DNA from: Hyphococcus aureus
Lineage (GTDB): Bacteria; Pseudomonadota; Alphaproteobacteria; Caulobacterales; Parvularculaceae
Reading direction: 5' to 3'
Length of the DNA stretch: 64,000 nucleotides
Assembly (NCBI RefSeq): GCF_042643165.1
Contig: NZ_JBHRSH010000002.1
Span: forward strand, 620,001-684,000
Position 1 is the first letter of the stretch; each line of letters starts with the position of its first letter. A model generated the notes under the pieces. That model saw only the letters and a list, made by a program, of their open reading frames with translations, was not told the origin of the DNA and ran no database searches. Positions 25,394-33,497 of the stretch are shown here, piece after piece. A program made the translations under genes and the position numbers.

Positions 25394-26860
25394 TCAGGCC
25401 ACCATGCCGATATCTTCGGCCGCAGCCCAATTACCGTGAAGACCAAAGCGCAGGCGCACAGGAATCTTTGCGGTCGCAATCGGCCCTTTGGCGATCTCAA
25501 GCGCATCGAAGACCAGCAAATCGCTGCGGTGCTCTTCAAGGCGATTACAGACCATCACAATCCAGCCATCGCCTTCCGGCGCATCCTTGGAGCGCGGAAT
25601 AAAGCAAGGCTCCTGTAGCGTCGAGACCGGCCCGCACCACCATTTCTGCTCTTCGCCTGTTTCATGATCGACCTTGCCGAGCGTGTTCATGAGGAAACCG
25701 CCAGCGCTGCCGCCCTGAAGCTCGCAAGGCTGCTCCATGTCCACGACCAGCATCCAGCCATGGCGGTATTTTTTGCCCGTAAAACGATCGTCAATGCGCG
25801 GAAACTCACCGAACATATCTGTCAGGCGCGTCTGGCTTTCAAAATCTTCTGAGTTCGACGCCATATTCACCGTCCAGCGGGTCAGATAGCTCGACGCTTC
25901 CATAGGGTTAAACGGAGCGCCGTGCACATCCGGAAAGAACGGGAACATGTTGTTCTTCGCCTGAGGCGTATCGAAATGAATTCGGTCGCCATCCTGATAG
26001 GCGTTCATGACGTGACTGGCGAAGCAATTATCGGTTTTAAACCAGCGGATGTCATCTTTAGTCGCGCCTTTGCGCCGCGGCAGAACGCCGAAATAGACCG
26101 GCATCGTCGTGTCGAAGCCAAAATGGGGCATGCCCTTTTCAAGACGCTCCCAGTTCGATGTCGATGGCACCACATGGAACAGCGCGTAATCTTCCGTAAT
26201 CGCAAAATCATGCATCATCGCGTAATAGGGATTTTCGAACCAGACTTCATAAAGAAGTTTTCCATCCGGTCCGATCTCGTAATAGGTCATGTCCAGCGTC
26301 AAAATGCCCTTCGACGCATAGCCGAAGGCCGCCATATTGCCTGTGTTTGGATCGATCTTGGGGTGCGCCGTAAAGGTCTGCCCCGTCATACCGTCGAATT
26401 TGGTGTAGCCTTCGGTTTCCAGCGTCACCGGATCCATCACCAGCGCCGGAGAATCTTCCTTAAGCGCGTAAAGCTTGCCGCCATATATCCACGCATTGGT
26501 GTTGGCTGTGCCGCGAATCTTTCCTTTCACGGATGGATCGTCAAAAAGCGGGTTCCGGTAGGCGCCGAAAAGAGCTTTGTCAGCCTTGTTTTCAAGCTTC
26601 CATTTATCCGTTTTCGCCCAGCGCTGACGGAAGCTGATCTTGCCATTCTCGAAGCGAAACTGCGTAATCATGCCGTCGCCGTTAAAGGCGATATCATCGC
26701 CGAGAAGCGGCGGAAACTGGGGATCAGGCTGAACCCGATAAAAAGCCCCGTGCATTTCCTTTGGGACTTCCCCCTCGATGTCGAGATCGTATATATCGGC
26801 CTCAATCCGCGAGGGAGTATTGAAGCCCGTGAAACTCATTGTTTCCGGGAAATGAACCAT
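25394..26860 (-). CDS. Lignostilbene alpha,beta-dioxygenase (copy 2)
   Basis: A 488-residue carotenoid-oxygenase-family enzyme nearly colinear with recalled Sphingomonas LsdA. The start at 26860 is set by GGAGGAAG directly upstream. Phe59, Tyr101 and Lys134, the phenol-recognising trio of lignostilbene dioxygenases, fall at the same numbers here. The iron histidines are in TAHPKID (His166), MMHDF, ASHVMNAY and GLHGNWA. It cleaves the central double bond of 4-hydroxystilbenes such as lignostilbene into two vanillin-type aldehydes with O2. It is followed by DUF3237 and is divergent from a MarR regulator across 60 bp, which probably controls it (inference). Confidence 0.93.
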   Translation of the reverse strand: MVHFPETMSFTGFNTPSRIEADIYDLDIEGEVPKEMHGAFYRVQPDPQFPPLLGDDIAFNGDGMITQFRFENGKISFRQRWAKTDKWKLENKADKALFGAYRNPLFDDPSVKGKIRGTANTNAWIYGGKLYALKEDSPALVMDPVTLETEGYTKFDGMTGQTFTAHPKIDPNTGNMAAFGYASKGILTLDMTYYEIGPDGKLLYEVWFENPYYAMMHDFAITEDYALFHVVPSTSNWERLEKGMPHFGFDTTMPVYFGVLPRRKGATKDDIRWFKTDNCFASHVMNAYQDGDRIHFDTPQAKNNMFPFFPDVHGAPFNPMEASSYLTRWTVNMASNSEDFESQTRLTDMFGEFPRIDDRFTGKKYRHGWMLVVDMEQPCELQGGSAGGFLMNTLGKVDHETGEEQKWWCGPVSTLQEPCFIPRSKDAPEGDGWIVMVCNRLEEHRSDLLVFDALEIAKGPIATAKIPVRLRFGLHGNWAAAEDIGMVA

Positions 26861-26920
26861 GGCTTCCTCCTTTGCCAGAATTGTATATGGTAGGCCCAAG
26901 GGAGCCAAGGGACAAAAGGC

Positions 26921-27409
26921 GTGACAAAACGCAATCAGAATAAGAAAAAAACGCAGTCCGGAATTGATCAGCATCAAGACGCCGACCTGGATGACATTGG
27001 TGAAATTGACGACATTGTCGGCTTTCACATCAGGCTCGCCTATACAGCGGTCTACCGGCATTTCATGGACACGTTCGCCGATCTCGACATGACACAAAAA
27101 CAGGTGTCGGTGCTGTGGCTGGTGGACGATCACCCGGGCATCGCGCAGACCGATCTCGCCAAGCGTTTGCGCATGGACCGCGCCACCGTGATGGCGATCA
27201 TCAACCGGCTTGAAGGACGCCGCCTCCTACGCCGCGGACAATCAGCAAGCGACGGACGCAAACAAACCCTGAAGCTGACGCCGACCGGCCACAAAATTCT
27301 GATCGACGCCAAAAGGGCCGTTCTCGAACATGAAGAGTGGCTCAAGCGCAGCTTTACGAAACAGGAAGTCCGTACACTAATTGATTTGCTGAGGCGCATT
27401 CACGATTAA
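26921..27409 (+). CDS. MarR-family transcriptional regulator
   Basis: A 162-residue winged-helix MarR protein starting with GTG. The N-terminal extension (about 1-35) is very polar. The core carries QKQVSVLWLVDDHPGIAQTD, AKRLRMDRATVMAIINRLE (recognition helix) and RRGQSASDGRKQTLKLTPTG (wing). Divergent from lignostilbene dioxygenase copy 2 with a 60-bp shared promoter region, so an effector-released repressor of that gene and of itself is likely, like FerC for ferulate genes (inference). Confidence 0.88.
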   Translation: MTKRNQNKKKTQSGIDQHQDADLDDIGEIDDIVGFHIRLAYTAVYRHFMDTFADLDMTQKQVSVLWLVDDHPGIAQTDLAKRLRMDRATVMAIINRLEGRRLLRRGQSASDGRKQTLKLTPTGHKILIDAKRAVLEHEEWLKRSFTKQEVRTLIDLLRRIHD

Positions 27410-27441
27410 AGCGCATGTTGCTTTAATCGCTCCCGACGTTG

Positions 27442-28095
27442 TCAATGCTTTGCATTCTCGACCGGCGGCTTTTTTTCAGCCCCGATCGCTAAAGCGCGCT
27501 GAACGGCGGGCCGAAATTCGATGCGGTCATACCAGGCTTTGACATTGGCGTAGTCTTCAATATCGACGCCTTGCCATGCGTAACGGCGCACCCAGGGGAA
27601 CGCCGCCATATCGGCTATGGAGTAGTCGCCCGCAAGAAAATCCCTGCCGGAAAGACGCTTGTTCATCACGCCGTAAAGCCGGTTGGTTTCCTTCGAAAAG
27701 CGCTCGACAGCATAAGGAATTTTAGTCTCCGCATAATGCACAAAGTGATGCGCCTGACCCGCCATGGGCCCAAGTCCCCCGACTTGCCAGAACAGCCACT
27801 GCTCAGTCTCGGCACGGGCGCGATCCTCCGCAGGATAAAACTTACCGGTTTTACGTCCGATATATTGGAGGATTGCGCCGGATTCAAAAACGGAAATAGG
27901 CTCGCCTTCGCTGACGTTATGATCGACAATGGCCGGCATCTTGTTGTTCGGCGAAATCTTCAGGAACTCTTCCTTGAATTGATCGCCCTGGAAAATGTTT
28001 ACCCATTTGATGTCGTAATCCAGGCCGCACTCCTCCAGCATGATGAGGACTTTGTAGCCGTTTCCTGTCGGCCACATATGCAAGTCGATCGTCAT
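27442..28095 (-). CDS. Nu-class glutathione S-transferase (YfcG/YghU-like)
   Basis: A 217-residue GST with the Nu-class active-site region WPTGNGYKVLIMLEE, then ISPNNKMPAIVDH and FESGAILQYIG; the helical domain includes FLAGDYSIADMAAFPW. Nu-class enzymes act as disulfide-bond reductases. In Novosphingobium a Nu-class GST removes glutathione from the beta-etherase product GS-hydroxypropiovanillone, the role LigG plays in Sphingobium. With several beta-etherase-type GSTs in the window, the glutathione-lyase role is attractive but inferred. Last gene of the MarR-MFS-GST group, 12 nt after the MFS stop. Confidence 0.82.
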   Translation of the reverse strand: MTIDLHMWPTGNGYKVLIMLEECGLDYDIKWVNIFQGDQFKEEFLKISPNNKMPAIVDHNVSEGEPISVFESGAILQYIGRKTGKFYPAEDRARAETEQWLFWQVGGLGPMAGQAHHFVHYAETKIPYAVERFSKETNRLYGVMNKRLSGRDFLAGDYSIADMAAFPWVRRYAWQGVDIEDYANVKAWYDRIEFRPAVQRALAIGAEKKPPVENAKH

Positions 28096-28107
28096 CTGAA
28101 ATCAGCC

Positions 28108-29427
28108 TCAGGCGGTCTGCGCCGCCTGCTCTCTGGCCCGGCCCAAAAAGACAAGGGCGAGCGCCGCACAAATAGAGCCGGCAGCCATAATGACCGCGAC
28201 TATTTCCAGCCCATAACCGCTCTTGAACAGGAAGCCGGCGATAATCGGCCCCAGCGCCGCGCCGCCGCGGCCGACGCCAATGACGAAGCCGGTGCCGCCA
28301 GCGCGCACTTCCGTTGGAAAGGCATGTGCGAAAATAGCGTACAGGCCGACAATGGCGGCGTTGGTGAAGAAGCCCGCCACGCAGGCGATTATCGAAAGCT
28401 TTGCAAGGTCTGCTGGCGCCTGGCCAAATAGCGTGACCATCGCGCCGCCAAAGAGCATGGCGCCGATAACCAGCGCCCTGATCCCGAACTTCATGGCAAG
28501 AAGCCCGAGTAGAATGGCGCCGCTGGCGCCGCCGACATTCGCCCAGACGAGAACGCTGCCGGCAAGCGATGGCTCAAAACCAAGATCAACGACAATCTTT
28601 GGAATCCATTTCAGGTAGAAATAGAATGTCATGATATGTGCGAAATAAGCGAAGGTGAGGATCGTTGTCGTACGCGCAAGGTCCGCTCCGAAAAGACGGC
28701 CCACGCCGATTTTCTTCGGCGCCTCCTTAACAGGCGGCATTTCGCTGACCGTCTCATGGCCCATGCGTTTCAGGGTTGAATTGATTTTTTCAAGCGCGCC
28801 GGGTGCACGTTTTTGCGCGAGGAACTCGATCGATTCAGGTAGAAAATACCAGATCAGCGGAATGAAGATTGTCGTCATCACGGCGCCAAAAATAAACACC
28901 GCGCGCCAGTCATAATGCGCCAGCAACATTGAGGCGATCGTGCCGCCAATAATAGCGCCAATGGGATAGCCGGCCGCCATGGTCGTTACCGATAAACTCT
29001 TGCGCTTTGCATTCGAGTATTCGGCGACCATGGCGTTGGTGGCGGCGAGAACGCCGCCAATGCCAAGACCCGTGGCGAAACGATACGCGGAAAGAATTTC
29101 GATACCATTCGCCGTCGCAGCCAGCCCCATCCCGACCGCCATCACTACGAGGCAAGTCAGAATAGTCGGACGTCGGCCAATGATGTCGGCGATGTTTCCA
29201 ATGACGACGGAACCGACCGCCATGCCGATCAGCTCCATGGACAGGACAATCCCGAGCGCCGCCCGATCAACACCCCATTCAGTGGCGATACCCGGCGCGG
29301 CGAAGCTGATGGAAAGAACATCAAACCCGTCCAGCGCGTTTAGCAAAACGCACATGCCCACGGCAATAATCTGAAACGTCCCCATGGGCGCTTGCGCGAG
29401 GATCTCGCGGGGGTCTTTTGAACTCAT
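28108..29427 (-). CDS. AAHS-family aromatic acid:proton symporter (MFS)
   Basis: A 439-residue MFS carrier of the aromatic acid:H+ symporter group (PcaK/BenK/MhpT-like). The first helix carries LLNALDGFDVLSISFAAPGI with the DGFD motif essential in PcaK, then VGSVVIGNIADIIGRRP (motif A) and PESIEFLAQKRAPGALEKIN after helix 6. It imports aromatic acids such as vanillate, ferulate or protocatechuate. It lies between a MarR gene and a Nu-class GST on the same strand, with GGAGCC as ribosome-binding site. Substrate inferred from family and context. Confidence 0.9.
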   Translation of the reverse strand: MSSKDPREILAQAPMGTFQIIAVGMCVLLNALDGFDVLSISFAAPGIATEWGVDRAALGIVLSMELIGMAVGSVVIGNIADIIGRRPTILTCLVVMAVGMGLAATANGIEILSAYRFATGLGIGGVLAATNAMVAEYSNAKRKSLSVTTMAAGYPIGAIIGGTIASMLLAHYDWRAVFIFGAVMTTIFIPLIWYFLPESIEFLAQKRAPGALEKINSTLKRMGHETVSEMPPVKEAPKKIGVGRLFGADLARTTTILTFAYFAHIMTFYFYLKWIPKIVVDLGFEPSLAGSVLVWANVGGASGAILLGLLAMKFGIRALVIGAMLFGGAMVTLFGQAPADLAKLSIIACVAGFFTNAAIVGLYAIFAHAFPTEVRAGGTGFVIGVGRGGAALGPIIAGFLFKSGYGLEIVAVIMAAGSICAALALVFLGRAREQAAQTA

Positions 29428-29458
29428 TTTGGCTCCATCCCTGTCAGGCTTTTTCTAG

Positions 29459-29935
29459 TTATATCTTGTTCAGCAGGCGCAGCAATGTTTTGCGCTCGCT
29501 TTCGGTCAGCCTGTCCATGGCGCGGCGCTCATGGGCGGTAATCCGAGCCTTGCAATTTTTGAGCATTGCCTGGCCCTCTTTCGTAAGTGACACCGAAACC
29601 GCACGGCGGTCCGCCTCATCCGTAATGCGCTCCAGCAGCTTCGCCCCCTCCAGCTCCGCCATCAAGGGGGCCATGTTGGCGCGGGCGACGCCAAGCGCCC
29701 GGCCGATTTCTCCTTGACGGATGCCTGGATTCTCCTCGACCACAGACAGAATGGAGATTTGCACCGGGCGCATGCCGGTTCCAACCATAGCGGCCGCGAA
29801 GTCCGACATGAAGGCGTTTGAAATTTGCCTCAGGCGGTATCCGGCAAGGCTGTTCAAAAATTCGGTCCGAACATTCGGAGACCGGTCATCGAGAAATTGT
29901 AGAACGGGTTTGTCCGCTATGCTCGTCACTGACAT
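29459..29935 (-). CDS. MarR-family transcriptional regulator
   Basis: A 158-residue MarR protein with PVQISILSVVEENPGIRQGE, the recognition helix around LGVARANMAPLMAELE, and the wing RITDEADRRAVSVSLTKEG. Upstream of, and co-directional with, the AAHS transporter and Nu GST, and downstream of the feruloyl-CoA hydratase/lyase and alpha/beta-hydrolase genes. By analogy with Sphingobium FerC it may repress the hydroxycinnamate genes with a CoA-thioester effector (inference). The start is the ATG after GGGGGATGGCGTC. Confidence 0.87.
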   Translation of the reverse strand: MSVTSIADKPVLQFLDDRSPNVRTEFLNSLAGYRLRQISNAFMSDFAAAMVGTGMRPVQISILSVVEENPGIRQGEIGRALGVARANMAPLMAELEGAKLLERITDEADRRAVSVSLTKEGQAMLKNCKARITAHERRAMDRLTESERKTLLRLLNKI

Positions 29936-29993
29936 GACGCCATCCCCCGGCTCACATTCCGCCGTTCAGAATTAGCATATTCAACCAATTCCC

Positions 29994-30722
29994 TCAATGA
30001 CGGCTTGCCTCAACCGGCACTGAAAACCACTCCTCAAGCGCAGCATTAACCGACTCCGGCGCTTCGTAGGGCGCCATGTGACCGGCGTCCTCAAAAATCA
30101 CCAGCTTTCCACGGCCACCCAGCCGCGCATGAATATCTTCATGCTGATCAATTGGGCTCCACTCATCCTGCCGGCCAACGCCGATCAGAACCGGGCAGTT
30201 GATGGCGGCCAAAGCCGGTCCCGTATCAGGCCGGTTTAACAGCGCGTGGATCTGAGCCGCGAAACGCGCAGGCGTCGAAAGCTCGACCATCTCGCAGAGC
30301 GGCTTCATAAAGTCCTTATTGTCTCGCAAATCCGGATGCACCATAGGCGGTAGCCACGCCTCGCACAGGGCGCCCATCCCCTGCTCCTCAGCGAGTTTAA
30401 CGAGGCGCATACGCTTGTCATGCTCTTCCGGTTTTACGCTATGAATACCCGTGTCAAGAATAGCGATCCGTTCGACCTTCTCCGGCGCCATGCGCAACAC
30501 TTCGAGCGCGACGCGTGCGCCCATAGAATGGCCGGCCAAAGAAAACCGATCCGGCGCATGGCTCAGTGCGATTTTCGCCATGCCCGCAATGCTGTCCTCA
30601 TCGCCATAATGAGGAACCTGAACATCGGCGATCCGAGAGAAGCAATCGACCTGCGACCGCCAGACTGTCTCGTCACACAACAGGCCCGGCAATAATAACA
30701 GCGTAGGCTTTACAGCGCTCAT
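29994..30722 (-). CDS. Alpha/beta-hydrolase
   Basis: A 242-residue alpha/beta-hydrolase; the ATG at 30722 is chosen because longer frames run into the upstream gene. LLLLPGLLCDETVW supplies the oxyanion region, Ser is in the nucleophile elbow GHSMGA (near residue 75), Asp in GVGRQDEW and His in EDAGHMAPYE. Probably an esterase or thioesterase. It follows the feruloyl-CoA hydratase/lyase by 16 nt, so it may hydrolyse a ferulate ester or an aromatic acyl-CoA (inference). The ribosome-binding site is weak, suggesting translational coupling. Confidence 0.82.
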   Translation of the reverse strand: MSAVKPTLLLLPGLLCDETVWRSQVDCFSRIADVQVPHYGDEDSIAGMAKIALSHAPDRFSLAGHSMGARVALEVLRMAPEKVERIAILDTGIHSVKPEEHDKRMRLVKLAEEQGMGALCEAWLPPMVHPDLRDNKDFMKPLCEMVELSTPARFAAQIHALLNRPDTGPALAAINCPVLIGVGRQDEWSPIDQHEDIHARLGGRGKLVIFEDAGHMAPYEAPESVNAALEEWFSVPVEASRH

Positions 30723-30738
30723 CGCGACGCGTCCCGCG

Positions 30739-31578
30739 CTATTTCTTCTGTTTGCTGAGGTCGTATGTGCCAAGCCCCGGCTTATAGGTCTTGTCGTCAA
30801 GGAACTGGCGCATGCCCTCCTTGCGCGCTTCACCATCAAAGAAATTCAACGCTTCCTGCGCGCGAATGAGATAATCTTCGGCATTTTCATAGGTCATCTC
30901 GCCGACACGGCGCATGGCGTCTTTTGTCGCTTTCAATGTCCAGGGATTTTTCTCGAGCAGCTTTTCCGCAATCTCTGTGACGCGCGCTTTCAGCTTATCC
31001 GCAGGCAGAGCTTCATTCACCAGGCCGGCTTCCGCCGCACCCTTGCCGTCAAGATTTTCACCCAACATGGCGTGATACATCGCCTTACGGAAAGGCATTA
31101 ACTCAAACGCCACTTTTGTTGCGCCGCCGCCTGGTAGAATGCCCCAATTGACTTCGGACAGACCGAACTGTGCATCTTCCGCCGCATAAGCGAGGTCGCA
31201 AGCGTAAAGCGGACCATACCCGCCGCCAAAGCACCAGCCATTGACCATGGCGATGGTTGGTTTTTGAAACCAGCGCAAGCGTTTCCACCAGGCATAGGCT
31301 TCGCGTTGCGCCGCTCTTGTGCCTTTAAGTCCGAGCGCTTCGGTCTCGCGAAAATATTCTTTCAGATCCATCCCGGCCGACCAGGCGGTGCCCTCACCCG
31401 TCAGGATGAGAACACCTACATTGTCGTCGAACTCCAGCTCTTCGAGAACGCGCAACATCTGGCGATTGAGCTTGGGGCTCATGCAATTACGCTTTTCAGG
31501 ACGGTTGAACTTCACCCACGCAATGCGGTTGATAATCTCGTAAGATACTGTGTCTTCTTCTTTGCGTTCTTCCGCCAT
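30739..31578 (-). CDS. ech: Feruloyl/p-hydroxycinnamoyl-CoA hydratase-lyase (HCHL)
   Basis: A 279-residue crotonase-superfamily enzyme matching Pseudomonas HCHL and Sphingobium FerB. MDLKEYFRE contains Tyr75, KPTIAMVNGWCFGGGY is the oxyanion loop, FGLSEVNWG has catalytic Glu142 (Glu143 in HCHL), and the end QFLDDKTYKPGL is typical. It hydrates feruloyl-CoA and splits it to vanillin and acetyl-CoA. The HCHL Ser123 position is Gly122 here, a change from the Pseudomonas enzyme. The ATG at 31578 is preferred over an upstream TTG. No CoA ligase is adjacent; candidates are at 2.1 and 54.0 kb. Followed by an alpha/beta-hydrolase and divergent from an AraC gene. Confidence 0.92.
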   Translation of the reverse strand: MAEERKEEDTVSYEIINRIAWVKFNRPEKRNCMSPKLNRQMLRVLEELEFDDNVGVLILTGEGTAWSAGMDLKEYFRETEALGLKGTRAAQREAYAWWKRLRWFQKPTIAMVNGWCFGGGYGPLYACDLAYAAEDAQFGLSEVNWGILPGGGATKVAFELMPFRKAMYHAMLGENLDGKGAAEAGLVNEALPADKLKARVTEIAEKLLEKNPWTLKATKDAMRRVGEMTYENAEDYLIRAQEALNFFDGEARKEGMRQFLDDKTYKPGLGTYDLSKQKK

Positions 31579-32127
31579 GTCAGTTCCCAAATTTCTCAAG
31601 CCCGCTAATCGGACTCCATATTAAGCCAAATCGCCCTGCGGCCGGTTTTTACGCCGGGCGCTGATAGTTATACGTCATTACTATCTTCTCCCGTAATTTT
31701 TCAATGCCCAGAGCCCGCGATTGGCGCGTAAAAAAGCGTTTATTTGTGAAATGAGGCGGGTCCATGCCGGGACGAGCCCCGGCCAGGATAGAACCGGCCC
31801 AAAATCACAAGTGAACCTCGCATGAATGCCGCTTTGAGGATTTTCCATTCCGGCGCCAATAGCGACCCAATCGTGGAATCTTCCCTCCTGAAAGATGAGG
31901 ATAAATTGTGCGGTGCGGCATTTCAGGGGGCTTGGCAAAATATGGCGCGCGGCCGCGATAAATCATGCCTTTTTGAAAGCGCCGAATTAACTCAGCCGAA
32001 AATCCTCGTGAGATCGGTCAGTGAAAAAAGTCAGAAAATCCTTTATGATAAACTGCACAAATATAAACCTGTCATACCGACGCCCAGTCCGACTGGCGGT
32101 GGTGGCTACGAAGTGGACCGCGGAACC
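31579..32127. promoter_or_regulatory. Divergent region between HCHL and AraC genes
   Basis: A 549-bp stretch with no gene I would defend. The AraC frame stays open upstream to 31822, but the family start fits 32128. It holds a GC hairpin, GCCGGG-6 nt-CCCGGC (31766-31783), and an AT-rich patch around 31665-31705. It must contain the promoters of both divergent genes; no clear operator was found. Confidence 0.4.
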
Positions 32128-33063
32128 ATGGCGCTTCAGATCGAACATTTCGCCACGAATGAAGTCACACAGCTTGAACGGCTGGATTTCTGGAATCGCA
32201 TAGCCAGCGAAACCTTCTGCGGGCTCAGCATCGATTCCGAGCGCGAAAATTTCGACGCTGAAATGTGGCGCTGGACGATGGGCGACATCACGATGATTCG
32301 TCCGAGGTCGCCGAACGCCATTGTGCAACGCAATGCGCGCATCGCCCGGACGGGCGGCGACCGCGTCATGCTGCATTTCCAGCATGCGGGCAGTTGCCTC
32401 CATTCTCAGGCGAACAAAATTTATCATCTGCGCGCGGGCGATGCGATCCTCACGGACAGCAATGAAGATTACCGCGTCGAGCTGTCCAGCGACAATGTTA
32501 TGCTGGTTGTAGAGATGCCGCGAGCCGCCGTCGCAGAACGCATGCCAGACCTGGAAGAAGTCCTGTCCCACAAGATCGGTGGAGAGACGCCCACAAGCCG
32601 CCTTCTGCATGACTTTGTCTTATCGTTATGGCGTCAGGGCGACCAGAGCCATGCCGAACCCGCCCGGGTCAAAGGCATTACGGATGTGTTTTATAACCTC
32701 CTAACCATGGCGATGGCCGATCGTAATGTCAGCGTCGAGAACGATGCGCTTTTGATCAATCGCCTGACCGCAATCATCAAGGCGCGCATCTGCGATCCGG
32801 ATTTCCGTCCTTCTGACCTTGCCGCTGAACTTGGCGTCTCCATTCGTACGGTGCAGAACGCGTTTGCAACTATTGGCGAAACCCCGTCGGCATACATCCT
32901 CAATAAAAGACTGGCCCATGCAGCGGACCGTCTTGTTGCAGCGCCGCATTTAAGCATCACCAGCATCGCTTACGAGTCCGGGTTTAACGACTGCAGCTAC
33001 TTCACACGCTGTTTCAAGCAGAAATACGGCGCTGCGCCGACGGCATACCGCGCTGCACACTAA
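32128..33063 (+). CDS. AraC-family transcriptional regulator
   Basis: A 311-residue AraC protein with an AraC_binding_2-type N-terminal half (RLDFWNRIASETFCGL near residue 20) and a C-terminal double HTH: LAAELGVSIRTVQNAF and ITSIAYESGFNDCSYFTRCF, ending YGAAPTAYR. The ATG at 32128 is chosen because the N-terminus then matches the family and the regulator at 5.4 kb. It is divergent from the HCHL operon and upstream of the TonB receptor, so it may activate either (inference). Confidence 0.85.
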   Translation: MALQIEHFATNEVTQLERLDFWNRIASETFCGLSIDSERENFDAEMWRWTMGDITMIRPRSPNAIVQRNARIARTGGDRVMLHFQHAGSCLHSQANKIYHLRAGDAILTDSNEDYRVELSSDNVMLVVEMPRAAVAERMPDLEEVLSHKIGGETPTSRLLHDFVLSLWRQGDQSHAEPARVKGITDVFYNLLTMAMADRNVSVENDALLINRLTAIIKARICDPDFRPSDLAAELGVSIRTVQNAFATIGETPSAYILNKRLAHAADRLVAAPHLSITSIAYESGFNDCSYFTRCFKQKYGAAPTAYRAAH

Positions 33064-33497
33064 ACGCAGACTGCCGCAGTCAATCGGCGTATCTGTGGCA
33101 AGACCACAACAATGGTGTTGATTGCGCAAATCTCCGCCCTGCTTTCGCATTAGTTCAAGACGCCGCATTCAAATAAGGCGACGGTCAGAGCAACTGAAAG
33201 ACTCAACTCCGTCATATAATAATAACAAGGCGGAGATGGGAGGGAGTATGTGTCTGTACGTAAGGTTGTTTCGCCTGCGCCAAAATGCGTGACGGTTACT
33301 CGTGCGTAAATGCGCCTGAACAACTGCGCCATCAGCATCTCCTGACAAAAAGCATGCGGCCTCTTTCTTCCCATCGTGAATAGCGATGCGGAGAGAGCGA
33401 AAAAAGCCGGGACTCCGCCGCTGTTGCTTTGAAACCAAAATGAGATCCCCGCCGGACCGGCGGGTACAAGGCAATGTATGCCGGGAGGAAGAACAAG
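33064..33497 (+). promoter_or_regulatory. Leader region of the TonB receptor gene
   Basis: A 434-bp region without a convincing gene. A compact GC hairpin, CCCGCC-5 nt-GGCGGG (33448-33464), sits about 20 nt before the ribosome-binding site GGGAGGAAG (33483-33491). Just upstream, near 33405, is an AAGCCGGGACTCC stretch reminiscent of a B12 box, but the rest of a cobalamin riboswitch is not recognisable. Probable regulatory leader, mechanism unknown. Confidence 0.35.

Noticed and set aside
31822..32127. N-terminal extension of the AraC protein by about 100 residues
   Set aside because: The extension has no family similarity and the start at 32128 matches the length and N-terminus of AraC_binding_2 regulators, including the one at 5.4 kb.
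33395..33470. Possible cobalamin riboswitch before the TonB receptor
   Set aside because: A B12-box-like stretch is present, but the conserved core (GGTG...CCCGC-ACTGT) and the upstream arms cannot be found; kept only as an unexplained leader.
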